Assembly: GCA_963971405.1 (NCBI GenBank) | Contig: OZ020491.1 | Location: 10,596,855 to 10,660,854, forward strand | Direction: 5' to 3' | DNA: 64,000 bases | From: Psococerastis gibbosa | Lineage: Eukaryota > Arthropoda > Insecta > Psocodea > Psocidae | Shown: positions 39,901 to 51,268 of the stretch, in pieces | Position numbering within the stretch: position 1 is the stretch's first letter | Layout of the letters: each line of letters starts with the position of its first letter | Notes under the pieces: generated by a model | Database searches by the model: none | Told to the model about the DNA's origin: nothing | Seen by the model: only the letters and a program-made list of their open reading frames with translations | Translations under genes and position numbers: made by a program

Positions 39901-42900
39901 GTCTGTCGGTCTGTCTGTTCATCGATTTCCGGGCAAACTACTCGGTGGATTTGGGTGGAATTTAGATGTAGGTTCACAAAAATCATACCTCGGGACCTTT
40001 TTTTTTTTGGGTCTAACTCAATTTGGGGGTTTTATTCTTCAAATACTCCAAAAAAAGTAAAAAAAAATTATTTCTCAAAAACGGCTCAAACGATTTCTTT
40101 TAAATTCTCATATATTGTAGTCGTTATTAATGTTGACAAAATGCGGGGGTCGCTTGCCCCTTGATAGTTTGCTTCTGGGGGTAAAAAAATAAAATAACTA
40201 CATTTTAATGAAAAATGACTAAAAATAATTTTTCTGTGATACCTTTCTATCGATGATTTCTACCTTCAGGCATGTTTTGGGTGTAGATAGATGGATAGGT
40301 GTAGAATGATAGAAAATTCGCGCTGTGTGGTAATTAATGTGTTGGTCAGACCTATCTAGAATTTACCTCACTTCCAGTGACGTCAGGTGGACAACCCCCC
40401 CCCCTCCCCCCGTGATATGGGAAATTTAACCACTGGAAAATTATTTACCATGAAATTACTCATATTCTCTATCTAATAATGTTGATAAATTGGAAAGCAT
40501 GTTCGAGTAAACTCGGACAGGTTCTTTTGCATTGGCCCCCCAGATAGAAGTCATGCCCCCCCCCCCCCATGCCTAAAAAGTTCTGGTGCCGCCACTGGTG
40601 TGTTACTGTGGCATGGTGCTGTATTAAAACAGAAAACACGTTACTTTAGCCCAAATAAAAAAGAAATATGTTTTGTCACTACCACAGATTAAATACTATA
40701 GCCCCCTGCTGTGAGGGTATACTAGTACGATATACTATTGTAGTGCTACGCGATGATAACGAATTTGAATTTCCTAAAAAAACAAAAAACAAATTCAATG
40801 CTCTGGCATCTGTGATGCTCGACTGAACTAAACGAGAAAAATAGTAAATAGGGCTCATGACAAGGCAAGCATGGGCGATGAATTTCGGATCCTGATGCAA
40901 TATTACTGTTTACATATCTGCTTTGAGGATCTGTATGCTCTTTATCTGTGGCAACTACCAAGAACCTTGTAGTTTTTAATTTTTGTTCCTCTGCAAATGC
41001 CTGCCCCATTGTCTCTGTAGCTACACCCCACTCTCGTCACAGTTCGGGCCCTTAAATCCACATTTTAGGAGAATAAATTTTTTCATAAAAATGCCAACGG
41101 AATATACTACTATATATATCGCTCATGCACGAGAAAAGTGACACATTTCAAAAAAATGCAAAATTGAGTTATTGATACAAAAATGTCGAGGAAAATATAG
41201 CGAATTTTATGAATGTAGTGTCACATATCTAGTTTAATTTGTTTCCATAAGATTGCGTTTTGTCACTGATCCATTGTCAAGTTTGACTACTTCAGGTTTG
41301 GCAATACTGACATAATTCGGAATGTGCTCCAGGCGTTGACGAGGTAATTACACTTCTCTTTCAAGTAAACTGTCACATCTCAAAAGTATTAAGTGCCTCG
41401 ATTGTACTACAAGTAAAAACTAAAAATGGTCAGAACTAAAATTTGAATTATCTCAAAAGCCAATATTTAGAAATGTGTCACTTTTCTCGTGCGTGAGCGA
41501 TATAATATAGTCTTTCTCAACCGAACCGTATTTATTTCAGTTTAGAAGTAGAACTCACCTTGCTATAAAGGTCAAAAGATGCAAACTTATATACCACAGT
41601 GCAAATGTAATCTAGCAGTTTCGTTTTTTGTTTAGATACTGGTAGATGTTTTATGGTCCTTAAGGCACTACATACCCGGGTATTGTCATCCGCCATGTTG
41701 TATCCCTTATTGCCTATATGGTAAGTATTCTAAGAAAAGTAAAAAATTGAAAAAAACTAATATACGTTTTAGTAATTTTTTATTATACACTTCCCTACCT
41801 GGTAGCACGTTTTTTAAATAAAAATAAATAAACAACGACAAATTTCAAAAAATATATAGGTAAACACCCAATGCTTGGCTTATACACAAGACTTATAATG
41901 GATACAACATGGCGGATGACAATACCTGTCTAATATAGAGCCCTAATGGTCCTGTACTATACGTGTGTTTCACTGCGGGCATAGGTTGGAAGTGGGTCAT
42001 AATTTGATGTTTCAGTCCTTGGTTTGTTCTGCGATTGACATACAATGTAGATTAGAAGTATACACTGTAGGTAATCTACGGTATTGTTCATTGGCAACGT
42101 CCTTCTAGTTTGTATTGTCATTGACATTTGACATTTAGTATTTGTTGTTCTTAATTTCTGACGGCTCGGATTCATAGGTCCCTGCACCACTACCACCTAC
42201 TTTTGTGGTATGCACTGCGGAGTAACTAACTTAATGGTATTGTTGCTCCGTATATTATTTTTTTATTCAATCGGCCTATACAATTACATAGGCCCTATAA
42301 AAAAAATGATTATAAAACGAAAGCGGATGGATCAAAATTCAATTTGGTGGCATTTTTTAACCTTCTACTGCTGAGTGTAGGGTAGCCAATTTCGGTGTCT
42401 TCCTCTTTTCAGTCGCAATGTATAGATTGGTTTGCAGCAATTATTTCCATCTTCTCCTCCATTCATCTCTGTCCTGGGCCGTTCTCTTGTGTTGCAAGTA
42501 TGTTCCAAATATCATATCTTCTCTTCTCTCTTCTGCGTATGTCTTCTTGGTCGGCCCCTGGGATTTCCATTATAATGTTTAGGAGTTCTTCTGTCTGATT
42601 CGGTGCCCCTTTAACTTTGCTCTTCTCTTTTGTGGGTTATACCGTCTTAATCGGTGTCCGGTTTACAGTCAACCCAGAGATGATCATAGTCTACGTACTA
42701 TGTCCTCTTAATCTTATACTTACGCTAATATTCTTGTATTGCATATTTCATAAGGATTATCTCTGACTGACCCTTGGTACTTTTAGTTATTGGTTTATAT
42801 CGTATATTGTAATTATTGACTTGAAGATTACTCGTTAACTATTGTACGCAAATTTGGGTTAATTTTCGACAAGTCCTGCGTCTAAAGGTGCCTGAATGCC

Positions 42901-45900
42901 TAAGTCGTGACTAATAGTGATTTCTGCTTCTGGATGAATCATTACTGATCGCATTACGTGACTTTACATATATTTAAGTGATGTTGACCTTAAATTTAGC
43001 AAACAAAGGCGTTAATCCAGTCTTAGACTGTTATATAGAATTGCCTTGGCTTCTTTCCCAGTAGTAAATTGCATTGTAATTGGACTTGGAGCTAACTACC
43101 TTAAAATGCACTGTTAAAGCACCGTATATAAATTTAGGCTGCAATCAGGCCTTCCTTTAAGGCTTATATATACTGTATATATTGGTCACCCCTGGATGGA
43201 TCACGCAAAACCAGACAGTTGCTGCAAGTCGATATTTCCAACAAGAAACACGGTCTTTCCACACACTATGCCAATGACTTTACAGTATTATTAGGTTGTC
43301 ATGGAAATGTCTTCTGCGAGACAAAGCAGCCCATTACTTGTCAACAGAGGTTTCAGAATCTGCGTTTGTGCCTTAGATTGTTCCCAATCGTTCTATATGG
43401 TAGAGCAGTGGTTCCCAAACTGTGGTCCACAGACATATATCAGGTGGTCCACGGACCAAAGTACAATAAGAAATAAGAAAATAAATCAGCTGTGATATTG
43501 GAAATTTGAAGTCAAATACAGCTTAACTATAAAATCCAACCGATACGAGTCCTAAATATTTAATAAAATATTAGGATGTAATTTTAGGCACAAATCATCC
43601 TACTATAGAATTTGGTGATTTTCCTGTCCAGCTATGGTGGTCCACGGAAAATCATAAAATAATCTAGTGGTCCACGGACAAAAAAGTTTGGGAACCCCTG
43701 GTATAGACTATAGAGGGATGAACTTTGACGCAAGCTATGGAGAACAGAATCAGTGCATTTGAAATGTGGATACGCAGACGAATGCTGCGCACATCGTGGA
43801 GAGATCGTGTCCCTAATGCTGAGGTCCTGAGTTCAATAGATGCAGAAGCCGAGTTGCTGCTGACGGTTAAGAAACGGAAACTAACTTACTTCGGCCATGG
43901 GATGAGGAGCGAAAAGTGTCGCCTTATGCATGTAATAATACAAAGGAAAGATAGAAGGACAGAAGGCTCCCGGCAAAAGACAAACATCCTGGTTGTAAAA
44001 CCTGAGGCAGTGGTTTGACAAGAGCAAGACTTTTTCAGAACAGCAGTCTCCAGGGTCCGAATTGCCATGATGATCGCCAATCATCGATAGAAGAGGCATT
44101 AATGGGCCCATATGAAAAATAATGACAATTTTCTTTCTTTCTTAAAAGGAGAAGATAGGTTTCGGTACCTCATGGCTGCTGTCCATTCCATGTGCCCTGA
44201 TGGCGAAAGATAAGACGGGCCAATACAACAATGGAAAGAAAACGTGCCACTATCAGAAGGCGAGGTCAAGATGTCTCTGCCAGGCGCTAATTTGCGAAAC
44301 AAATCCAGTGATGCGACCTACAAACTCACACAAATGAATTAAAACTGCAAAGAATGGCCCGTGCAAGGGATTCGCAGCGAAAACTGACAGTTCTGTAGGA
44401 CGTAGTCCAGGGAGTGACGTAGCTTACTGAGCTAAGGAGTTTTTTTTTTTTTTTTTTTTTTAAGCGCGGGTCCCTGTTGGGAATTTGCGCTAGGAAATTG
44501 GGAATGTTTACCTATTATTCTGTTGGAGCGGGTTATCCGCTCTGTAGTGGGGGGAGGAGGGGGGGGGGGGTAAATTCGGCCTTTTTTTAAATCGCTGCAG
44601 CCTGATCATGGCGATTATAATACCGGGATTAATATAATTCCATGTCACGTGATGATGTTAATTCAATTGTTTAAAATAAATTAACAGCAAATTTCAGAAT
44701 TTTTTAAATTGTGATGTTGGCAATATATTAGTTTTATATATTATGTTAGCTAATATAAATAGCAAATGTAAACACATATCGCCCTAGAAATAAACAAGTT
44801 TTAATTTTGAATTAATATATTAAGGATTATAAATAATTTGTCTAAATCAAAGGCAGAAAAAATGAAGAAACTCGCCAAAAAATATAGCTGAAGATTATTC
44901 AATTGTTTAAATAGACACAATTTGAATTTTCCGCAATTGGCACTCTTGCGACGATTACCAGCATCAAAAATTAATTTTTTTTTAAATTTCCTGTTCATTT
45001 ATTTTAAACAATTGGATTAATACCATCACGTAACATGGTATTATATTAACCCCGGTATTAAAATTGCCATGATCAGGCTGCTGGTCTAAATATATTTTTG
45101 GCGCGCTCGGACGCCCTATCTCTTCTAAATGGAACTCAACTGTCCGGTAATTGCTCGGAGCCACCCTAAGTAGTCGTCGACCTGGATTGTCCCCCCTGAA
45201 AGGCATGCTCTTGTGGTCATTTTCATTATATTGATTGTGAAATAATGGATGGTCCATGGGTCGGATTGCTAAAGCTGAAGATCGCTTGGTGATGTCTTCG
45301 TAGTCGTGCTCAAGGGTTTCAAGTACTTTGCAATGATCTGCCTCAAGAGATGTACAAGCGGCATTGAAATGCAATATTTTCTTTTTAATAATTACTGCTA
45401 TTCTTCCTATGCAACAACTTGGGGCTGCCATTTTTTACATGCTTTGTTCTCCCTTTTTTGTGTGACTTTTTGTTCTATTACATCCGGCTATCCATAATTT
45501 TGCGGCCTGCAATTATTGCGGCAGTTCTCAATGAGTTAATCGAATAAAACGCAGCTGAAAAGTCTCTCAAGCTAGGGTAGGGACTTGAAAAACTTTACGT
45601 TTTACTGTAATTACTATGCTTCTTCTTCTGGCTGTACAGCCCTTTATGAGCTTTTGCCTGCTCGACATCACTACTCAGTCATCTCAGTTTTGTACAAGGC
45701 CCCACCATCTAAGGTCAGTTTCAAACACATTCTTCCAGCGTTTTCGAGGACGTCCGGCCCGTCGTCCTCCTGTCATGCTTACTTTGTACATGGCTTTGAC
45801 ATTCTTACGTGTCCCAGCCATCTTAAGCGTTCCGCTTTTATGAGCCGGACTGTCTTCTCCGTTGAGTATCGCGTCTATTTCGGCGTTGTTTCTTATACAC

Positions 45901-46343
45901 CACCGTCTTCGCATAAGGGTCTATAGATCCTCCTTGTTGTCTTTCTTTCCAATGCTCGCAGTTTCTTTGCGTCATTGACAGTAAGGTTCCAGATTTCCTA
46001 GCCGTATGTTGCAATAGGTCTGATAAGGGTTTTATACGTCCTTAACTTAGTGTCTCTGGATATAAGTCTTGGCCTTAGTAAACTCAGGCTCGCGAAGTAT
46101 GCTCTGTTGGATGCTATTATTCGCCTGTATTGTCTATTGTTTTAAATAATTTTCTTTTTCTTCTAGATACCACTAAACAGCACAGTGCTGGAAAGCAAAA
46201 GAAAAATGTGGAGCGACGGGTGCGAGATGCGAAAAGTGGCTACGGGCATCCGTGGCTGCTTACATCGCTGAAGGGGCACACAGGTACCATACTGGATATG
46301 GACCTGAGCCCCAATGGAAAGTACTTAGCTACCACAGCAGAAG
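33982..46343 (+). CDS. TBL2: TBL2 (transducin beta-like 2), N-terminal 106 residues; later exons not found before the right edge
   Basis: Exon 1 is 33982-34123 (donor GTAAGC) and exon 2 is 46167-46343 (acceptor TTCTAG, donor GTACGT). They join in phase 1, giving a His at the junction. Residues 4-26 are one hydrophobic segment (FVGALLFFLFFLVLV), followed by KK, fitting a single-pass ER membrane anchor. Residues 56-70 are Lys/Arg-rich. The first WD repeat starts at about residue 78: LLTSLKGHTGTILDMDLSP and NGKYLATTAE. This follows human TBL2 (LKSHSG, then NGKYLATCAD; from memory). TBL2 is an ER protein that binds PERK and ribosomes under stress. The 12-kb intron 1 is packed with transposons. 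Because exon 1 is poorly conserved in general, the link of exon 1 to exon 2 rests on phase, order and the membrane anchor. Another ER-anchored WD protein is possible but less likely. Confidence 0.78.
36270..36480 (+). repeat. Family N repeat, uninterrupted copy
   Basis: CAGTTTGGGCCCTAAAATAG, then GGCCAACAGCCAAAAGATGT and CTAGCAGTTTCTCT parallel 41025-41640, where the same blocks are separated by a MITE. Confidence 0.5.
37100..37945 (+). repeat. Family G repeat, first copy
   Basis: GCTTTCTATTTAT at the left is inverted near 37900-37915. The interior has GATTCCGAGATTTCAACGGA, a CTGTCTGTC run and TTCCGGGCAAACTACTCGGT, shared in order with the copy at 39769. Superfamily not recognised. Confidence 0.7.
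37930..38098 (-). repeat. Family E repeat copy, minus strand
   Basis: GGCCACTGGCAAACTGGTAT, TCAACCTACACCGGCTACAA and TACTGGCGAAAGCATGACCT are the complement of the copy at 46470. Confidence 0.65.
38820..39190 (-). mobile_element. LINE C-terminal fragment, minus strand
   Basis: Reverse reading gives broken peptide pieces like those of the LINE end at 45684-45914. An AACGCTGCAATGGAGAAGAC start corresponds to the N.AEIDAILNGED part there, and MAGTG follows. Heavily decayed. Confidence 0.5.
39562..40597. mobile_element. hAT-like MITE interrupted by a family G element
   Basis: Left end CAGTGGTGGCTCTACGGG; right end complement CAGTGGCGGCACCAGAAC. The flanks TTGTGTTA (39554-39561) and GTGTGTTA (40598-40605) match at 7 of 8 bases, as expected of hAT target duplication. 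Long C runs lie inside. Confidence 0.75.
39769..40530 (+). repeat. Family G repeat, second copy, nested in the hAT-like MITE
   Basis: TGCTTTCCAATTTAT at the left is mirrored at 40485-40499. The interior is closely similar to 37100-37945. The trailing GTTCGAGTAAACTCGGA is present after both copies, so the right edge may lie near 40530. Confidence 0.7.
41025..41640 (+). repeat. Family N repeat, copy split by a MITE
   Basis: CAGTTCGGGCCCTTAAATCC lies before the MITE. GGTCAAAAGATGCAAACTTA and CTAGCAGTTTCGTT lie after it. In the copy at 36270 these blocks are contiguous. Confidence 0.5.
41115..41504. mobile_element. MITE with 36-bp terminal inverted repeats, TA-flanked
   Basis: TATATCGCTCATGCACGAGA followed by AAAGTGACACATTT is mirrored at 41468-41504 with one or two differences. 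No coding capacity. Tc1/mariner-like ends are suggested only by the TA. Confidence 0.75.
41664..41944. mobile_element. MITE with inverted ends
   Basis: GGTATTGTCATCCGCCATGT and the following TGTATCC at 41679 are mirrored at about 41900-41927. The outer 14 bp on each side pair more loosely. No reading frame. Confidence 0.7.
42385..42660 (-). mobile_element. Probable LINE 3' coding fragment, minus strand
   Basis: Reverse translation shows ELLNIIMEIPGADQEDIRRR and a following YDIWNILATQ with a stop-containing end. The composition and location suit the C-terminal tail of a LINE polymerase, but the match is from general resemblance only. Confidence 0.35.
43215..44115 (+). mobile_element. LINE reverse-transcriptase C-terminal fragment split by a hAT-like MITE
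   Basis: After the MITE one frame reads TQAMENRISAFEMWIRRRML, then VKKRKLTYFGHGMRSEK. Shortly after, in another frame, comes TAVSRVRIAMMIANH. This is a classic LINE polymerase ending. Before the MITE, LFPIVLYG fits the conserved residues just upstream. Decayed. Confidence 0.75.
43406..43700. mobile_element. hAT-like MITE nested in a LINE
   Basis: Ends CAGTGGTTCCCAAACT and AGTTTGGGAACCCCTG are inverted with one mismatch, and GTGGTCCACGGA is repeated inside. This end type is typical of hAT elements. A clean 8-bp duplication could not be seen. Confidence 0.75.
44597..45081. mobile_element. Long family B variant, 485 bp
   Basis: GCAGCCTGATCATGGCGATT and its complement form the ends. The interior differs from other B copies: it has an inner inverted pair (TCAATTGTTTAAAATAAAT) and AT-rich filler. 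It may be an older or composite member. Confidence 0.75.
45600..46135 (-). mobile_element. LINE thumb and C-terminal fragment, minus strand, next to TBL2 exon 2
   Basis: Reverse frames give NRAYFASLSLLRPRLISRDT followed by KLRTYKTLIRPIATYG, then RRRWCIRNNAEIDAILNGED, and GGRRAGRPRKRW followed by an acidic tail. All are well-known LINE polymerase signatures. At least one stop lies inside. Its 5' side ends about 30 bp before the exon acceptor. Confidence 0.8.
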
Positions 46344-46469
46344 GTACGTGACTAGTGTAACTTCAAATGCCAACTAGATACCATTAAATTTGCCATAATT
46401 TGCGAACGCGGAGGGGAAGGGAACAATATAGTGTACATATCTGATCGCAGGACTTGTACCTGTACTTGG

Positions 46470-46675
46470 TTAAGTCATGCTTTCGCCTGTTTCAGTGGTA
46501 AGCTTGTCTCAGCTTGTATATTATCGCTTGTAGCCGGTGTAGGTTGACATCGAGGACAAATACCAGTTTGCCAATGGCCAAAAATTTATACGGAAACAAT
46601 ACAAATAATGTCCGAAATCCATAGGTTCGTTGTCATTGGACAAGGAGCCTATGGGCCACTAGGTCCATAAAAAGT
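46470..46675 (+). repeat. Family E repeat, the best-kept copy
   Basis: CATGCTTTCGCC, GCTTGTAGCCGGTGTAGGTT, ATACCAGTTTGCCAATGGCC and CACTAGGTCCATAAAAAGTC occur in this order. Members at 8282, 26711, 31395, 37930 and 62343 match subsets. Pol III origin is possible but unproven. Confidence 0.65.
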
Positions 46676-46699
46676 CCTTAAAAAAATCTGATCGCAGTA

Positions 46700-46900
46700 T
46701 AAACTAACCAATAACCTGGTAACTTGGCGAACATCGTAATACCCACCCACTCTAACGCTACCGGGTTTGCACTGCAACGAGTCCGAGGAGACCGCGGAAC
46801 ACGTGTGTGGCCTCTGCCCAGCACTGGCGCAGTTAAACTGTCTAATGTTGTTAACTATGCCCTTACTACGCCTTAAATAAAACCGGTACTTTTCATTTGA
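46700..46900 (+). mobile_element. LINE C-terminal knuckle remnant
   Basis: One frame reads NESEETAEHVCGLCPALAQL, the C-terminal knuckle of R1/Jockey-like LINEs, similar to 17747-17941. Only this short part is recognisable. Confidence 0.5.
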
Positions 46901-47504
46901 TGTAATAACTATGAGCCGGGATTTTAACCCTACGATTGGCATCATTGCAAGGCCCGATGTCATACCTCAGGCTAACAATATATATATATATGAATCGAGC
47001 CGGATTAAAGGAGAGATTTCCAATTCCTATGTAAACATGGCTTGGACATAATCGACTAAATTACTTAATTCCTCGTTTCACACCAAAAATATTAATAATA
47101 AATAGATTATATGTGTATCATGAACAGATTTAAGTCCAAACTCGATGACACTTAAAGTAATCACGTAATACAGTAGTATATGTATATAAAGTAAAATAAA
47201 ACACCAAGTCAAGATACAGGACCGTTTACAGTGTCTAAAACGGCTGATTTGAACAGGGGCAGGTTCAGTGCAAGTGAATTGAAATCGCTAAGATTATTAA
47301 TGGTACTAACTATCCTACGAAGAGGTGCCTTCGAGTAAGTTGGGATTGACACTGCTGATGAAGGTTTTTGATTTAGTGTCCCTGGTTCTAAGTCTGAGAT
47401 GGACATTCTCGAGTATAGAAGGGCAGTCTAGATGACTGTTTATCAACTTGTAGAAGAATGTACGCAGTCTGCAACCGCCCTTCTACACACGAGAGAGTTC
47501 ATCT

Positions 47505-47675
47505 GCAGCCTGATCATGGCGATTCTAATACCGGTCTTTATTTAATCCCCTGGTGTTAAAAATGTAAACAAACAAATTTTGAATAGCAATTTCCATTATA
47601 AAATTATCTTGTTTACATTTTTGATATCAGGGGATTAAATAAATACCGGTATTATAATCGCCATGATCAGGCTGC
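47505..47675. mobile_element. Family B MITE, compact 171-bp copy
   Basis: GCAGCCTGATCATGGCGATT and its complement at the ends, with the AAAATGTAAACAAACAAATT core. This is the simplest whole B copy in the window and serves as its reference. Confidence 0.85.
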
Positions 47676-47999
47676 TGAAACTCCACTTGCAGCTGAGCTT
47701 TCCTAAATGAATGGTCTCTGTAATGTGGATTGGTCCCGTGACGCCTGAAATATAGATAGAAGAATCGTTTTTTTACTTGTTTAATGTACAAAACCAGGTT
47801 TGCTGGGCCGGTATTCCACACTGCAGAGACGAATTCAAGCCTAGAACGTACAAATACATTGTAAAGTAAAATAAAGAAAAGAAAATGATCTTATGAAAAA
47901 TTCGTAGAAAATACACGCTTTCTCAAAAAACAGCCTATCTACCAGCCTAATTTTTAACGAATGTTCTATAGCACCGCGCGACAGCTTGCTAGGAGCACC

Positions 48000-48529
48000 G
48001 CGGCGCCATGGAACAAATTTAATTCAATTTTAGAATTTATACTTTGCAAAACATAAATAAACGACAATTTAAAAATATAAAAGTATTTTTTTTCCTTAGT
48101 TAAGGTAATTTTTGATTGTTAATTTGGCGCATTTGTCCAGTTAAAAACTAAGAGAACGGCTTTCCCCCTTTTTTACACTTTCATGAAAATGGGTTGGGGG
48201 GGGGGGGGGCGCCGCCAAATTATATACATATATATATACACCGCCCCCATTGAAAACCTATTGTTACGTCACTGACAAGTGAAACACAGGCTCATAAATC
48301 CTATTAAAATTAGTTAAAATTAAATGGTTTGGTGATTTAAGCCCATGTTCATGATATCGAGGCGTTACAAGTATTTAGGACATGTACGGAAAGGTAGGGT
48401 CGGTAGGATTTGCTCTGTAGACCTACCCTATATGTACAATACTGAATATGCGCTCGGACCATGCTGGGCACCGCTTTCTAAATCCCCGTAAAAACGGGCA
48501 CCGCCTCCAAAAAAGTTTGAGAACCACTG
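48000..48529. mobile_element. Probable hAT-like element, right end only clear
   Basis: AAAAAAGTTTGAGAACCACTG at 48509-48529 matches the hAT end type (complement CAGTGGTTCTCAAAC). GGGCACCGC repeats occur inside and near 48000. No left end was found, so the start is approximate. Confidence 0.4.
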
Positions 48530-49558
48530 TTTTATAGTATAACATTTTTTGAGTTAGCTAAATTTATATTATACATTTAATTTTTGTTTGTTTTTAATTC
48601 TGCAAGCACAGAAAGCAATAAATAAGGAGGACCTCAGTTTTGTTGTATTGTTGTTGTATTTTGTTTTTACGACACATATACATAAAGGCGAATAGCCGCG
48701 TATTACCTGTATAATTAAAAATCAATCCTCTTCTATTCTAATCTATCTAATGCACTTTTATCTTGTTTTTTAGATTAGAGTAATAATAATTCAGATGCGA
48801 AATTGCAAATTTACTACGAAAGCTTGTATTTTGTATTAATTTCATAAGACCATTTCATATGTTCGTGGCTGTAAAACGAGGACTTAATTACTTTAGCCAG
48901 AAATACCCAGGCCTGGTTTGTTTACAACATCTGTAGAAATCTCCGCCGTAATAGAAACAAGACGATTCACATACACTATTTTTTTTTACTTCACTGTAAT
49001 AAGTAAGCGCATTCGCAAATTGTTAAAGCACATGTGCCATATTGATTTAGTTCCCGCGCTTTCCCTTATAATGGCAAAGTTATGGTGTCTTGTTGTTTTG
49101 CTCGTGCTTCTAATGAGTCATGTAAATAAACGGTGATTGTGGTGTAACTGTCACAGCTTTACAGTTTGGGCTAAACTAACTGCCAATTTAAATAAGGAAC
49201 CGTTTGTCGGATTGGATCAACAAGAGTGACGTAATTCTTTATGATTGCGCTGGCAAAGTGGATAGAGTTGCTTGTTTTTGTGTCTGAACTCCACAGATTG
49301 ATTCTGGACTTTTAGGAAGAATTCTATACGTGTGGTGGTTTTTTACCTGAAATGAAATGAAAAAAAATATATATATTTCCCCAGAATTACAATGGTACAG
49401 GAAAAAAAAATTGAAAAATACCCACCCTCTACAATAGAGTGAGAGCGAGTTAGTAGAATTGGTACTGCTAGAAATTCGTATGTGACCCAGTGAAAACGGT
49501 TCATCTGCATGTACTCGAATAGTAGAATTTTTTGTCGCCTTTCAGTTTAATAGATTTT

Positions 49559-49718
49559 CAGGACATGTAGAGTAGTGGTGTACAGAATGCAACTTTCACC
49601 CGAAAGGTTGTTGGTTCGAGTTTCACACTTACTACATTGTTGAGTGTAAGAGAGGGCTTTATAGCCCTAACTAGGTTGGCTTGGTAATAGAAGGAAAAGT
49701 GAATATTTATTTATTTAA
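49559..49718 (+). mobile_element. SINE-A copy, internally shortened
   Basis: CAGGACATGTAGAGTAGTGG and GGTTGTTGGTTCGAGTTTCA are followed directly by TGAGTGTAAGAGAGGGCTTT and an ATTTATTTATTT tail. The middle part is missing relative to 63261. Confidence 0.8.
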
Positions 49719-50024
49719 CTCCCAGTAACCTATACTGGCACCTCGAATCAGTTGTTCTTTGGCAGCCTTATGAGCTACAACGGTTTGCATTCTTTATAAA
49801 GGATAAAAATAATTTTTATTCAAATTTAATTTAATCTAGTTGGGACTAACCAAAAAATTAGTGGAAGTTTCGGGAAATTTTCCCTCATACTTAAGAAATA
49901 TTTGCCAGTAGTTTAGTAGTGGCATCAACTTGTGAGCTCAGAGGCCTAATCACCCCCCCCCCCCCCCACTTTAACGTATAGGGGACTTAAGACCCCTATA
50001 AGTAAATTCATGAATCGGTTCTGT

Positions 50025-50165
50025 TGTGAGAATAAGGAACGTGCCCACCAGCCTTGGAAATACACCGGTAGAGACGTCTGCAGGGCACCCCTGTGCATTG
50101 GAATATGGCGGTGCCGTGCAGTATTGTTTATTGAGACGTTTCTATGGGTGATGAACACATCCAAA
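50025..50165. repeat. Fold-back repeat with GGCACC hairpin
   Basis: GTCTGCAGGGCACCCCTGTG is mirrored by CGGTGCCGTGCAGTATTG. It is similar to the hairpin at 52470-52545 and more distantly to 20735. Confidence 0.4.
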
Positions 50166-51268
50166 ACGTATTGTGCAGCCTGCATTAGGTAGTTACATTA
50201 AATAGGAAAGAAAACATTATTCATTATTGAGAAAGGTTTGTTACAAGAAACACAAAATTAGTCAATCATCTCATAGACAACTTAAAACCATTATTGCAAA
50301 TTAAATTTTAAGAAAACTAACGGTTGTGAAAGGATGCTATTGTTTACTTGTGGACATGGTGTGTATACCATAAGACAAAAAAGTTTTCTTCTTGAAAATG
50401 GTTTCTTGTAAGAAACATAAAAATTGTATCATAAAATTTTCAGTTGTGTAAACCACGTGCGAATGCCAATGTTGTCTTAGAAACTTATGGTAAAACCATA
50501 ACAGTTTGAGAACGCCTGTGTATTGTTTACGTTGCATTGTGTTTATCCCATAAGACGGAGGAAAGTTCATTCCCGTTTTCTTGTTTTAATCCAAACGCTC
50601 CCGAAAGTTTTGCCGAGGCACTGCTTCGGTCTATTCCTTTAGAAACAATTGTAAAACATAATTCTACATATCGTTAAATGCACTAGAAATTAATGATTGT
50701 ATATTGGATTTCTGGGCGTTAATAAGGGACTTAGTTACCCCGAATATGAGATTAAACACAAATAATAAATTTGTATTTTGGGTGGTTGGTCTTTAACCTC
50801 TAGTATTCTAGTAATTATTGCACTGTACAAAAAAGAACGCTTAACGCTTTAAAATGTAAAACGCTTCAATAACAATCGCATTTGTATTGGTTGAAATTCG
50901 GATGAAGCAAAAGCACATCGTACATGATTTTATTATTAATTATTTGTGATGGTCTAATTGTGTTGCCCATTGGATGCATACTCAATGGTATTAGAAAAAG
51001 GAATATATGAAAAATTAAGCAACAAAAACAATTCAAATCTGAAATTCCCGTTTATCTATGACTCCGGTATTTATGCGGAGCCTCCTGGGAGAATCGTCCT
51101 GGGATATCTAATGTTTTAATAAGTAAGAAATGGTTTTTGATTTATTTTGAATAGTTTAATATGAAAATAGTAAGTTTTTAAATAATTACGTTAAAATTGC
51201 GCCACCCCCGGTGCCATTCTTTTCTCACTTTACTGAAATGTACCTATTGTATTGTACATTGACTAGGT

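Larger units (their letters stand above)
34124..46166. other. TBL2 intron 1, 12 kb of mostly transposon DNA
   Basis: From 34124 to about 36060 nothing was recognised except a (GTAA)n run at 36065. After that come two family G copies, family N copies, LINE fragments (38820, 42385, 43215, 45600), two hAT-like elements, two MITEs and a family B copy. No independent host gene was recognised within it. Confidence 0.6.

Noticed and set aside
39805-40164. Frame with SVCRSVCSS-like cysteine pattern
   Set aside because: The pattern is produced by a CTGTCTGTC run inside family G and appears in decayed form in the other copy.
44982-45431. 149-codon frame on the minus strand
   Set aside because: It starts inside the family B terminal repeat and has no recognisable domain; part of it overlaps repeat DNA.
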